A DNA stretch of 64,000 nt, taken from positions 1 through 64,000 of the forward strand of contig DAOOPM010000003.1 in assembly GCA_035388225.1 (NCBI GenBank), in the 5' to 3' direction. The notes under the pieces were generated by a model. It had not been told where the DNA came from. It saw only the letters and a list, made by a program, of their open reading frames with translations, and did not search any database. Made by a program: the position numbers and the translations under genes. Positions 52,303-61,199 of this stretch are shown in pieces. The stretch is from SB25 sp029560875. Its GTDB lineage: Bacteria > Bacteroidota > Bacteroidia > Bacteroidales > Tenuifilaceae. The first letter of the stretch is position 1, and every line of letters begins with the position of its first letter.

Positions 52303-54522
52303 ATGAGTTTCAGAAAAAAGTTTCTGTTAACCCTTTGTGTTGTTTGTGTCTTTGGCTTTGCCTCTGCGCAAAAAGCCGACTCTCTATTGTTAAAGTTATA
52401 TCAGGAGCCTAACGATAGTAGTAGAGTTGGAATATTGCTGAATATAGCAAGTCATTACGACCAGGTTGAGCATAATAATGTTTTGTCCGAAAACTATTTA
52501 TTGGAGGCAAAACGGCTTTCAGAAAACATCAATAATCAACATTTAAAAGGCGCTGTTTATAATCAACTGGGTTCATTTTATCGAAACCTTTCGCGCTATA
52601 ACGATGCCCTTAAGCTACATAACGACGCATACTTAATTGCCCGAGAAACCAATAATTTAAAGTTACAAGCATCCTCTTTGAATAACCTTGGCGTTGTATA
52701 TAGGCGAATTGATAACCATGCCTATGCCGCCGAGTATCATGTTAAAGCGTTAAAAGTAGCCGAGGAGATTAGGGATTCTTTCAATATCTCTGTTTCGTGT
52801 AATAGTTTAGGCAATATTTTTTCCCTAAATGGTCGATACGATGAGGCTATAGAGTATTTTAATCGTGCCCTCCTAATTGCCGATAAAATGAACAATAAAC
52901 TCGGTCAAGCCATGAATAACAATAATATTGGCGAAGTTTACGAGTTTAAGAAAAATTATTCTAGAGCCAGAGAATACTATCAAAAATCTTTAGATATCAA
53001 CTTTGCAATTAACAGTTTAAAGGGTATAGCCATTAACTATAATGCGCTCGGTAAGGTTGAGTATTTTCTCGGAAACCACATGTCTGCCCATAACTATTTT
53101 ATAAAGGCATTGGAAATTGATAGAAAACTAGGCGATAAGAAGTTCTTGGCCGATAGTTATGTGAATCTATCTAGAGTTTTACTTGCACTTAACAGAGAAG
53201 CCGAAGCAAAGAAAAACTTAGACTTAAGTTTAGAAATTGCCCGCGAAATTAAAAGTTTAATACACTTGCAGTTGGTTTATGAGGTTTATAGTAATTATTA
53301 CAATAAAATTCGTAGGTACGATTCTGCCCTTCATTATTATGTTCTTGCCTCAAACTTTAAGGATAGCGTATTGAACGATAAGAATACTCGCCACATTGCT
53401 ACAATTCAAACTATTTACGAAACACAAAAAAAAGAAAACGAGATAAAACTTTTAACACAGGAGCAAGAACTAAAGGAAAAAGAGCTTAAAAGGCAAAATA
53501 TTTTAAAAAATGGCCTGTTAATAGGATTGATACTAACGACTATTATTATCTTTTCAATTTATCAGGCATTCCGTACTAAGCGAACAAGTAACAAAATGCT
53601 TTCGCAACAAATTGAGGAGATTGAAGCTCAAAATGTTCGGCTGGAAGAGCAAAAACAGGAAATAGAGACTCAAAAAGAGCAAATAGAGCGTAACAAGAAT
53701 TTTATTGAGCAAAAGAACAAGAACCTCGAGGAAGCCTATAAAATCATTGAGGGCTATATAGAAAAAATTACTGATAGTATTCGGTATGCTGAAAGAATTC
53801 AGGAATCAATTCAGCCCAGCGTAGAGGTTGTAAAGGAGTTATTTTCTGACGTCGTTCTTTTCAATAAGCCCAAGGATATTGTGAGTGGCGATTTTTACTG
53901 GATGGTTACCTCTGGCAATAAGGTATATTTAGCATTATCGGATTGCACCGGGCATGGCGTACCGGGAGCATTCATGAGTATCATCGGGATTGATTTATTG
54001 AATCAGGCAGTTAATCTACACCACTACTATAAGCCAGACCAAATTGTTGCATTTTTAAACGAACAGCTTATTAAACGGTTGCGCAAGTCCGAAAGCGAAC
54101 AAGTGCTTAAAGATAGTATGGATATTGCCGTCTGTATTTTCGATAAAGAAACCTACCAGTTGGACTATACCGGAGCGCTTATTCCTGTATTTATTCAATC
54201 CAACGGAGAGTTAACAGAGGTAAAACCAGATTATATTACCCTTGGAACATCCTTTGATAAAGACCCCAAATCATTCACCATTAATTCGTTTAAATTGATT
54301 GCGGGCGATTGGATTTATTTGGTAACCGATGGATATTTTGACCAACTGGGCGGCGGTCAAAATAAAAAGTTTATGCGAAGTAGATTCCGACAGTTAATCT
54401 CTCAGGTTCATCATCTTTCTGGTTTTGAACAAACAGAGATGTTAGAAAAAGAATTTTTACAATGGATGGGTAGGAATGAACAGATTGACGATGTTCTTGT
54501 TTGGGGAGTTAAGGTCAAGTAA
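52303..54522 (+). CDS. TPR sensor protein with SpoIIE-type PP2C phosphatase domain
   Basis: A 739-residue protein. A signal peptide ending SAQ precedes about seven tetratricopeptide repeats (about 70-365). A membrane helix is at about 398-420, a coiled coil (EEIEAQNVRLEEQKQEIETQ) follows, and a C-terminal SpoIIE/PP2C serine phosphatase domain covers about 505-739. Metal residues are in GDFYW (about 529), DCTGHGVPGAFMS (547-559) and LVTDGYFDQLGG (about 673). The TPRs are periplasmic and the phosphatase cytoplasmic, as in Bacteroidota one-protein sensors. It could dephosphorylate a STAS partner of an RsbW-type kinase. A TTG upstream is less suitable as start. Confidence 0.93.
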   Translation: MSFRKKFLLTLCVVCVFGFASAQKADSLLLKLYQEPNDSSRVGILLNIASHYDQVEHNNVLSENYLLEAKRLSENINNQHLKGAVYNQLGSFYRNLSRYNDALKLHNDAYLIARETNNLKLQASSLNNLGVVYRRIDNHAYAAEYHVKALKVAEEIRDSFNISVSCNSLGNIFSLNGRYDEAIEYFNRALLIADKMNNKLGQAMNNNNIGEVYEFKKNYSRAREYYQKSLDINFAINSLKGIAINYNALGKVEYFLGNHMSAHNYFIKALEIDRKLGDKKFLADSYVNLSRVLLALNREAEAKKNLDLSLEIAREIKSLIHLQLVYEVYSNYYNKIRRYDSALHYYVLASNFKDSVLNDKNTRHIATIQTIYETQKKENEIKLLTQEQELKEKELKRQNILKNGLLIGLILTTIIIFSIYQAFRTKRTSNKMLSQQIEEIEAQNVRLEEQKQEIETQKEQIERNKNFIEQKNKNLEEAYKIIEGYIEKITDSIRYAERIQESIQPSVEVVKELFSDVVLFNKPKDIVSGDFYWMVTSGNKVYLALSDCTGHGVPGAFMSIIGIDLLNQAVNLHHYYKPDQIVAFLNEQLIKRLRKSESEQVLKDSMDIAVCIFDKETYQLDYTGALIPVFIQSNGELTEVKPDYITLGTSFDKDPKSFTINSFKLIAGDWIYLVTDGYFDQLGGGQNKKFMRSRFRQLISQVHHLSGFEQTEMLEKEFLQWMGRNEQIDDVLVWGVKVK

Positions 54523-54532
54523 TTTTCAAGTA

Positions 54533-56146
54533 GTGAAACGCTTTCTAATATTTTATTTTCTTTTAAAACTTTGTGCAGTAAACCTTTTTGCACAGAGCAT
54601 AACCATACCCGATAGTGTTTTATTTAGAAAAATAGAAAGCGAAAATTTTGAGTTCATAGATGATTTTATCAAAGAACATGGTATTGATTATCCTGTAAAC
54701 GGAAATACCCATACAATCCTAAGCATTGCGGTTCGGCAAAATAGCTTATCGGTTGTAAAGTACTTATTGAACAAGGGTGCCGATTTAAATAATATAGTAA
54801 ATAATTTAAGCCCATTAATGCATTGTGCAATCAATGATAGATACGCAATAGCATCCTTATTGATTAAAAATGGCGCCAAGGTCGATTTATATAACACACA
54901 TCGTAACACCCCGCTTTTATTCGCATCTCGTTACGGAAACCTAAATACAGTTAAAGTTTTAACACAGAACCGGGCTAACCCATTTTTTAAGAATTTTATG
55001 GGTTACAACAGTTTCGATTATGCTGTTGAGTTCAAGAAAGACGAAGTGGTTGAATATCTGCGAAAGTACATGGAGCGCTATGTTAAAGGTGCATTTCCAT
55101 CTACTTTTGATGGACTCCATATTGAATGGAATGGGTTAAACAGATTACGCGCATTTTATTTAGTAAACGATAGTATTAATGGAAAACTATCAAAAGTTCG
55201 GAAAAGTTTCAGAATAAATAACCAAATCGACATAAATGGATTTTTTAAATCGGACACTTTCAAATACAGAGTTTTTAAACCTAAATACTCTAAACTTGAA
55301 TACCAGTATAAGGGAGTTAGTCGGGTTTTTGCTGTTGGCGATGTGCATGGGGCATACGATAGTCTAATATCTTTACTAAGAGCGAATGGCATTATTGATG
55401 TTAATTTGAACTGGAGTTTTGGCGATGGGCATTTAGTGTTTGTTGGTGATTTATTTGACCGAGGCGACAAGGTTACCGAGGTGCTTTGGCTAGTATACAA
55501 ATTATCTAATCAAGCCAAACTGATTGATGGGAAGGTTCATGTTCTGCTTGGAAATCACGAGTTGTTGATTTTAAATAAAGACTATAGATATCTTAATGAA
55601 AAGTATGTTTTCTTAACCCGAGGACTTGATATAGATTATAGAAATTTATTTACAAACAATACAATACTTGGTAATTTTATAAGGTCATTTAAAGTAGCAG
55701 TTCAAATAGATAGTGTCCTTTTTGTTCATGCAGGAATTTCAAGTCAATTAGTTGACAAAAGAATTACCATAGAAGAATTGAACAGAACTTTTAATCAGGT
55801 CTTAAATCAAAATAATTATGATGTTTTAACAGAGAGAAACCTGTTGGTCTATAGCGAGGCAATTTCCGATAGAGGTCCTTTTTGGTATAGAGGATATGTT
55901 ACCGAGAGTAATATAATACCCAGAGCAACTCAAAATGAGATTGAAAAGGTTGTGAGTTTTTATGGAGTTAATGCTATGGTTGTTGGTCATACCGAGGTTC
56001 TAAGTATTGATAAGTTTTACAATGGAAGGCTATTTCCAATAAATGTACCTTTCGATAGGGCTGGAATCTTTAAACAAGGGCTTAAAATTGAACAAGGCAA
56101 ATTTTTTATATGTAATTCTAAAGGAGTGTTACAACAAATTCATTAA
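54533..56146 (+). CDS. Secreted ankyrin-repeat / PPP-type metallophosphatase fusion
   Basis: A 537-residue exported protein. A GTG start (chosen because it gives the signal peptide MKRFLIFYFLLKLCAVNLFA) lies 10 bp after the phosphatase gene. Ankyrin repeats cover about 55-180 (TILSIAVRQNSLSVVKYLLN, NTPLLFASRYGNLNTVKVL). After a linker, a calcineurin-like phosphoesterase domain follows: GDVHGAYDS (269-277), VGDLFDRGDKV (304-314), LLGNHELL (338-345), VHAG (398-401) and GHTE (485-488). That motif set is the PPP/Shelphs protein-phosphatase type. All metal ligands are present. The substrate is unknown. Confidence 0.9.
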   Translation: MKRFLIFYFLLKLCAVNLFAQSITIPDSVLFRKIESENFEFIDDFIKEHGIDYPVNGNTHTILSIAVRQNSLSVVKYLLNKGADLNNIVNNLSPLMHCAINDRYAIASLLIKNGAKVDLYNTHRNTPLLFASRYGNLNTVKVLTQNRANPFFKNFMGYNSFDYAVEFKKDEVVEYLRKYMERYVKGAFPSTFDGLHIEWNGLNRLRAFYLVNDSINGKLSKVRKSFRINNQIDINGFFKSDTFKYRVFKPKYSKLEYQYKGVSRVFAVGDVHGAYDSLISLLRANGIIDVNLNWSFGDGHLVFVGDLFDRGDKVTEVLWLVYKLSNQAKLIDGKVHVLLGNHELLILNKDYRYLNEKYVFLTRGLDIDYRNLFTNNTILGNFIRSFKVAVQIDSVLFVHAGISSQLVDKRITIEELNRTFNQVLNQNNYDVLTERNLLVYSEAISDRGPFWYRGYVTESNIIPRATQNEIEKVVSFYGVNAMVVGHTEVLSIDKFYNGRLFPINVPFDRAGIFKQGLKIEQGKFFICNSKGVLQQIH

Positions 56147-56174
56147 ATTACTGCTGTTTTAAATATGTTTCAGC

Positions 56175-57197
56175 ATGTTGAGAATTATTCTAATATCAAT
56201 CTTTATAGTTTTTGCCACATGTTCAAAAGGGCAAGAACGCTTGTTTGATAGTCATAGTATTATTAGAATTGATATTGCCACAGACCTTCGCAAACTATTT
56301 AACGACATTAACCCCGAAACAGCAAAGTACCATAAGGGTATTTTAACTTATATCGATTCCGGAGGGAATTCTGTTACTATTCCTGTTAAACTAAAAACAC
56401 GGGGGATATTTCGTCGTAGCAGAGAGAATTGTAACCTTCCTCCTTTAACTGTTAATTTTAAGGACGATAGTCTATCAAATAACTATTTCAGCAATATCGG
56501 AAAATTAAAGTTGGTAAATGTTTGTAATAGGAAACGTGAATCCTTTCAGCAATTCCTAGTTAAGGAATATTTGGTTTATAGGCTTTACAATCTTTTAACC
56601 GAGTTTAGTTTTAGAGTAAGAATGGTGAAAATTGTATATGTTGATATTAATAATGCCATTACTCCATTTGAAACGTTAGGTTTTTTTATTGAAGATATGG
56701 CGTCGCTAAACCAGAGAACAAACACAAAGCCAATTAAAACCCTTGGAATTATTCAAGATGCGGTTGATAGGCCAAAAATGGATGTCACTGCGATTTTTCA
56801 ATATATGATAGGGAATACAGATTGGTCGGTGCCCAAACAGCATAACATAAAATTAGTAGTCAAGGAGTCTGATTTAATACCCATAGCCATTCCCTACGAT
56901 TTCGACTTTTGTGGGTTTGTAAACCCTCCATATACCAAACCACCCGAAATAATTCCAATCTCGCATGTAACCGAACGGTATTTTAGAGGATTTTGTAGAT
57001 CGGCCAAGGAGTTAGAACAAGCCGTTCTGCACTTTAAAACCCCCAAAACAGACATATTCAATTTGATTGAAAACGATACCCTTTTACTTAGTAGAACAAA
57101 AAAACAACTGATAGATTATCTTAATGAGTTTTACCGAGTAATAGAGAATCCCAAGTACATTCACCGAGAATTTATTGATAATTGTCGAAAGAATTAA
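56175..57197 (+). CDS. CotH-like kinase family homologue, exported
   Basis: A 340-residue protein with an N-terminal signal or lipoprotein peptide (FIVFATCSKGQ, with cysteine 16). The body resembles CotH atypical kinases: KLKTRGIFRRSRENCNLPPL at about 72-91, then MIGNTDWSVPKQHN at 211-224 with D216 and N224 where CotH has its catalytic Asp and metal-binding Asn, and PYDFDFCG at 240-247 with D242/D244 in the DFD-like metal site. This is a match by eye to a diverged family; catalytic activity is not certain. It lies 28 bp after the ankyrin phosphatase and 6 bp before the rhomboid gene. Confidence 0.6.
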   Translation: MLRIILISIFIVFATCSKGQERLFDSHSIIRIDIATDLRKLFNDINPETAKYHKGILTYIDSGGNSVTIPVKLKTRGIFRRSRENCNLPPLTVNFKDDSLSNNYFSNIGKLKLVNVCNRKRESFQQFLVKEYLVYRLYNLLTEFSFRVRMVKIVYVDINNAITPFETLGFFIEDMASLNQRTNTKPIKTLGIIQDAVDRPKMDVTAIFQYMIGNTDWSVPKQHNIKLVVKESDLIPIAIPYDFDFCGFVNPPYTKPPEIIPISHVTERYFRGFCRSAKELEQAVLHFKTPKTDIFNLIENDTLLLSRTKKQLIDYLNEFYRVIENPKYIHREFIDNCRKN

Positions 57198-57203
57198 ACT
57201 TCA

Positions 57204-57857
57204 ATGGAAGAAATAATTAGTAGTAGGGGAAATCGTATAAAGTACAATTTAATTCCACCCTTAATGTTTCTATTTGTAATATGGCTAATTAAAATAATTG
57301 AAGTTTCGAATCAGACTAGCTTCTATGAGTTTGGTGTTTTTCCCAGAGAGATTAAAGGTTTACCCGGAGTTGTACTCGCAATTTTTATTCACTCTGATTT
57401 TAATCACCTGATATCAAACTCAATATCATTATTTATTTTATTTACTGGATTACTATATTTTTACCGAGATTTATCATATAAAGTACTGATTTTCATTTGG
57501 CTTATCAGTGGCGCAATGGTTTGGCTGGGTGCTCGCGAGAGTTATCATATAGGTGCCAGTGGATTAATCTATGGTATTGCTTCTTTTTTGTTCTTTAGCG
57601 GAATTATCCGACAGGATATCCGCTTAATGGCAATTTCAATGTTGGTTATTTTTTTGTATGGAGGTCTTATTTGGGGAATTTTTCCAATATTTCCAAGATT
57701 ATCTTGGGAGTATCATTTGTTTGGGAGCATTTGTGGTTTAATTGCTGCCGTAATATATCGTAAACAGGGACCTCAAAAACATTTGTGGAGTTGGGAGATT
57801 GAGGATGACTCAGAAGAAGAGGAAACCGAAAAAAAAATTGATACCCCAAACGAATAG
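57204..57857 (+). CDS. Rhomboid family intramembrane serine protease
   Basis: A 217-residue inner-membrane protease with six or seven helices. The catalytic serine is S119 in HIGASG, the catalytic histidine H171 in WEYHLFGS, and the oxyanion-type HSDFNHLISN is at 63-72. The C-terminus is acidic and cytoplasmic. It should cleave membrane-anchored substrates; these are unknown. It ends the run phosphatase, ankyrin phosphatase, CotH-like, rhomboid, all with short spacers. Confidence 0.92.
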   Translation: MEEIISSRGNRIKYNLIPPLMFLFVIWLIKIIEVSNQTSFYEFGVFPREIKGLPGVVLAIFIHSDFNHLISNSISLFILFTGLLYFYRDLSYKVLIFIWLISGAMVWLGARESYHIGASGLIYGIASFLFFSGIIRQDIRLMAISMLVIFLYGGLIWGIFPIFPRLSWEYHLFGSICGLIAAVIYRKQGPQKHLWSWEIEDDSEEEETEKKIDTPNE

Positions 57858-57870
57858 TCGCTAAAAAATT

Positions 57871-57899
57871 TTGATACAAAGTTGCTTTTTATATATTTG
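57871..57899 (+). promoter_or_regulatory. Promoter of the bactofilin-ATP synthase run
   Basis: TTG at 57871-57873, an 18-base spacer and TATATTTG at 57892-57899, matching the Bacteroidota -33/-7 pair. The bactofilin ATG lies 40 bp downstream, and the ATP synthase genes follow with short gaps. Confidence 0.6.
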
Positions 57900-57938
57900 C
57901 TTCCTTCAATAACGATTTAAAACTAAAATTATAATACA

Positions 57939-58334
57939 ATGGCAAAGATTAACGAAAATGAACTTTCAACCAACAACATTAACCTTGTTGGATTAGGAAC
58001 TGAGATTAATGGCGACATCAATAGCAACGGCGATTTAAGAATTGATGGAACGTTAATTGGAAATTTAACCGTTAAAGGAAAAGTTGTTGTTGGCGAAACT
58101 GGAAAAATTAAAGGCGAAATAACTTGCAAAAACTCCGATATTTCTGGCACTATTGAAGGTAAGGTTACTGTTCAGGAATTGCTCTCCATTAAATCTTCTG
58201 CAAGAATTAATGGCGATCTCTACGTTGGAAAACTTGCTATAGAGCCTGGCTCTATGTTTACAGGGTACTGTGCTATGGGTTCCACAGATATAACTGCTAA
58301 GGCTGAACCCATTAACCTAGGTGCTTCAAAATAG
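57939..58334 (+). CDS. Bactofilin (polymer-forming cytoskeletal protein)
   Basis: A 131-residue protein forming a beta-helical polymer. The bactofilin core repeats are visible (INGDINSNGDLRIDGTLIGN, GKVVVGETGKIKGEI, SGTIEGKVTVQELL). The short N-terminal tail and C-terminus frame the core. Bactofilins position cell-wall enzymes or shape cells. Here it starts the run leading to the ATP synthase genes, a placement also seen in other Bacteroidota. Confidence 0.95.
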   Translation: MAKINENELSTNNINLVGLGTEINGDINSNGDLRIDGTLIGNLTVKGKVVVGETGKIKGEITCKNSDISGTIEGKVTVQELLSIKSSARINGDLYVGKLAIEPGSMFTGYCAMGSTDITAKAEPINLGASK

Positions 58335-58338
58335 TGGT

Positions 58339-58725
58339 ATGAGAAATAGACCGTGGCCAATATTATTTAGGACAACAATTCTTGTTGCTTTTGTAGTATT
58401 GGCTATTTTTTTATACATCACTTTTTATTCCGTTGGCGAATTTTCTTTCTTTCTTTACCTTATTCCTTTTATCCCCGCAACCATAAATAGTTTATTTATA
58501 GTTTACCTAAACTTTTTGCTTAAACTATCACCTAATGTATTTTTTCGCAAATATATGATTTTAAGCGCGGTGAAGTTTCTGGTTAATTTATTTGTTTTTG
58601 TTATATTAATTGTTGCTTTTAAGTCAAAACCCTTACCAATAATTATCGTATATTTACTGACCTATTTCATTCTGTTCACACAAGAAATAATTGAAATACA
58701 ACTATTGATTCGTAAAATTGATTAG
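58339..58725 (+). CDS. AtpI-like membrane protein before atpB
   Basis: A 128-residue protein with four predicted helices (for example TILVAFVVLAIFLYITFYS and PIIIVYLLTYFILFTQEI), short basic ends and no enzymatic motif. Position directly upstream of atpB and topology suggest the poorly conserved AtpI/UncI role in c-ring assembly, but sequence similarity is too weak to be sure. The ATG 4 bp after the bactofilin stop was preferred to the overlapping upstream start. Confidence 0.65.
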   Translation: MRNRPWPILFRTTILVAFVVLAIFLYITFYSVGEFSFFLYLIPFIPATINSLFIVYLNFLLKLSPNVFFRKYMILSAVKFLVNLFVFVILIVAFKSKPLPIIIVYLLTYFILFTQEIIEIQLLIRKID

Positions 58726-58728
58726 CCA

Positions 58729-59832
58729 ATGAAGCGCATTGTGATATTGGTTATTTTGTTTTTTCCGCTTATAGTGCAAGCCAGGGTAGGAGACCCTGCA
58801 ATTAATCATATCGATACTTTAAGCTCTAGCATTGAGCATCAGCCAGCAAAATTTAATGCTACAGACTTTATCTTCGACCATATTGGAGATTCATTTGAAT
58901 GGCATATTTTTACAGCAAACCACCATCATTACAGTATACCCCTTCCAATAATACTGTATAGCAAAAATACGGGTTTTCACATATTTTTATCAAACAAGTT
59001 TCATTCTCCTGATGGAATATATAGTGGATTCAGAATTGAAAAGGAAGGAAAGCACAAGGGTAAAATTGTTGAGTTAACCGATTCTGGAGAGATAGACGAA
59101 ACCGAACCTCTGCCGCTTGATTTTTCCTTAACCAAAAATGCAATAACTGTTCTTTTTGTTTGCTCGCTCTTATGCTGGATTTTTATTTCTATTGCCAATA
59201 AGTATAAACGAAACCCCAATGTTGCTCCAACTGGTTTGCAAAACTTACTTGAGCCCATCATTCTTTTTGTAAAGAACGAGATAGCAATTCCCTCTATTGG
59301 CGAGAGGAATCACATTCGGTTTATGCCCTTCCTTCTAACGATGTTTTTCTTTATATGGATAACCAACATGCTAGGGTTAATTCCTATTTTCCCTGGTGGT
59401 GCAAATGTTACTGGAAATATAGCGGTTACGCTAAGTCTTGCTTTATTTACCTTTGTTGTTGTGAATATAAATGGAAATAGACACTACTGGAAAGATATTA
59501 TAAACGCACCCGGTGTTCCTTGGTTTTTGAAGTTGCCCATACCCATAATGCCATTAGTAGAATTAATGGGTATTTTTATAAAACCATTTGTTTTGATGGT
59601 CCGTTTGTTTGCCAATATTCTGGCAGGTCATATGGTGGCAATTGTTTTTATGAGTTTAATTTTCATATTTGCTGCAATGAATGTTTGGCTTGGCTATGTT
59701 GCAGCACCTATATCTATTCTTTTTTCAGTTTTTATGACAGTGCTTGAACTTTTAGTTGCACTAATCCAAGCTTATGTTTTTACATTATTATCAGCAATTT
59801 ATATAGGAATGGCTACAGCAGAACATCATTAA
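58729..59832 (+). CDS. atpB: ATP synthase F0 subunit a (AtpB)
   Basis: The proton-channel subunit of the inner-membrane ATP synthase. It has 367 residues, including a long N-terminal part (about 1-130) with a signal-like helix, common in Bacteroidota. Five or six helices follow. The essential arginine is R292 in FVLMVRLFANILAGHMV, with ELLVALIQAYVFTLL in the last helix. It begins the atp gene order B-E-F-H-A-G. Confidence 0.97.
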   Translation: MKRIVILVILFFPLIVQARVGDPAINHIDTLSSSIEHQPAKFNATDFIFDHIGDSFEWHIFTANHHHYSIPLPIILYSKNTGFHIFLSNKFHSPDGIYSGFRIEKEGKHKGKIVELTDSGEIDETEPLPLDFSLTKNAITVLFVCSLLCWIFISIANKYKRNPNVAPTGLQNLLEPIILFVKNEIAIPSIGERNHIRFMPFLLTMFFFIWITNMLGLIPIFPGGANVTGNIAVTLSLALFTFVVVNINGNRHYWKDIINAPGVPWFLKLPIPIMPLVELMGIFIKPFVLMVRLFANILAGHMVAIVFMSLIFIFAAMNVWLGYVAAPISILFSVFMTVLELLVALIQAYVFTLLSAIYIGMATAEHH

Positions 59833-59851
59833 TAACTAAATAATTTAAACT

Positions 59852-60112
59852 ATGACAACCTTATCAATAATTTTACAAGCCGCAGAGGCTAGCCTTGAAT
59901 TGGCAAAAGTTGGTGCTGCATTTGGTGCCGGAATGGCTGCTATTGCCGCAGGACTTGGTATTGGACGTATTGGCGAATCGGCTCTTAAGGCTATTGCTCG
60001 TCAACCCGAAGCCGCTGGAGATATTCGTGCAAACATGATTGTTTCCGCTGCGCTAATTGAGGGTGTTGCTTTCTTTGCTATCATTATTTGTGCTTTAGTT
60101 CTATTCCTATAA
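59852..60112 (+). CDS. atpE: ATP synthase F0 subunit c (AtpE)
   Basis: An 86-residue proteolipid of the rotor ring, two helices with the GAGMAAIAAGLGIGRIG glycine-rich first helix and RQP loop at 50-52. The ion-binding carboxylate is E70 (ALIEGVAFF). The glycine after it, and the absence of the Gln and Ser/Thr-Tyr set of sodium-binding rings, suggests proton coupling. It lies 19 bp after atpB. Confidence 0.97.
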   Translation: MTTLSIILQAAEASLELAKVGAAFGAGMAAIAAGLGIGRIGESALKAIARQPEAAGDIRANMIVSAALIEGVAFFAIIICALVLFL

Positions 60113-60122
60113 TCGTCTTGCT

Positions 60123-60617
60123 ATGGGCTTGGTAACCCCTGATTATGGTTTGCTTTTTTGGACAATGCTTTCATTTTCCATTCTGCTTTTTATTCTTCGC
60201 AAATTTGCGTGGAAACCTATTCTTTTGGGTTTAAAGAGCCGGGAGGAATCTATTGCAAAAGCATTAAAACAAGCCGATGAGGCTCGGGCCGAGTTGACCC
60301 GAATTCAAGAAAGCAATCAGGTGCTTGCAGAAAAGGCAAGACTTGAAAGAGAACGGGATTTTCAGGAAGCCAAAGCATTTAGGGAAAAACTAATTGAAGA
60401 GGCTAAGGAAGAGGCTCGGGCCGAATCGCAAAAAATGATTGAGAAAGCCCGTGAAATAATCAAACAGGAAAAGGAGGCCGCAAAAAAGGAACTCTATGTT
60501 ACCGTTGCCTCACTCGCTCTTGAACTTTCTGAAAAGATATTGCGCAAGCAATTTTCCGACAAGGATAAGCAATCCGATTATATCAACGAGTTGCTTAAAG
60601 AGATGTCGAAAAACTAA
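60123..60617 (+). CDS. atpF: ATP synthase F0 subunit b (AtpF)
   Basis: The 164-residue peripheral stalk subunit. One N-terminal membrane helix (LFWTMLSFSILLFILRKF, about 10-27) leads into a long charged coiled coil to the C-terminus. It links subunit a to F1 through delta. Spacing to atpE is 10 bp and to atpH 18 bp. Confidence 0.95.
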   Translation: MGLVTPDYGLLFWTMLSFSILLFILRKFAWKPILLGLKSREESIAKALKQADEARAELTRIQESNQVLAEKARLERERDFQEAKAFREKLIEEAKEEARAESQKMIEKAREIIKQEKEAAKKELYVTVASLALELSEKILRKQFSDKDKQSDYINELLKEMSKN

Positions 60618-60635
60618 TTTTGGGAAACAAATATT

Positions 60636-61184
60636 ATGAATAGCGGTAGAGTTGCTATTAGGTATGCTAGGGGTTTATTTAAATTTGCCAACGAACGCGG
60701 ATTGGCCGAAGTTTTTTATGCCGATGCTCAGACTCTCATTCACATTTTAAAGGATTCCGAATCGTTAAGCGAACTTATAAATAATCCACTTATTGTTTCC
60801 GATAAAAAGGTTGATTTACTTAAGAAAACAATCGCAGGCTCCATTAATCCTGAATTTTACGAGTTTATAAGTATTATTGTTAAAAAGGGACGGTTTGAAT
60901 ACTTATTAAACTCTTTACTTCTTTTTAGGGATTTGTACCGTTCTGAAAAAGGTATTGTTGATGTTCAAATAGAAAGTGCAAATCCTTTAACCGATAATGA
61001 GTTAACTACAATAGATGGTTTAATTCAATCGCATTTCAAAAAGAAAACGGAACTAACGGTTACAATTAAACCCCAACTAATTGCTGGTTTTATATTGATA
61101 GTTGAGGGTAAAATAATGGATTACAGCGTAACGGGGCAGCTATTGCAATTCAAAAAATCGTTTGGCTTAACCCAATCCAACTAA
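60636..61184 (+). CDS. atpH: ATP synthase F1 subunit delta (AtpH)
   Basis: A 182-residue stalk protein with the N-terminal six-helix domain (IRYARGLFKFANERG) and C-terminal signature LIAGFILIVEGKIMDYSVTGQL near 147-168. It connects the b stalk to the alpha subunits. It follows atpF by 18 bp and precedes atpA by 15 bp. Confidence 0.94.
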   Translation: MNSGRVAIRYARGLFKFANERGLAEVFYADAQTLIHILKDSESLSELINNPLIVSDKKVDLLKKTIAGSINPEFYEFISIIVKKGRFEYLLNSLLLFRDLYRSEKGIVDVQIESANPLTDNELTTIDGLIQSHFKKKTELTVTIKPQLIAGFILIVEGKIMDYSVTGQLLQFKKSFGLTQSN

Positions 61185-61199
61185 GTAAAAGTTAAGTAT

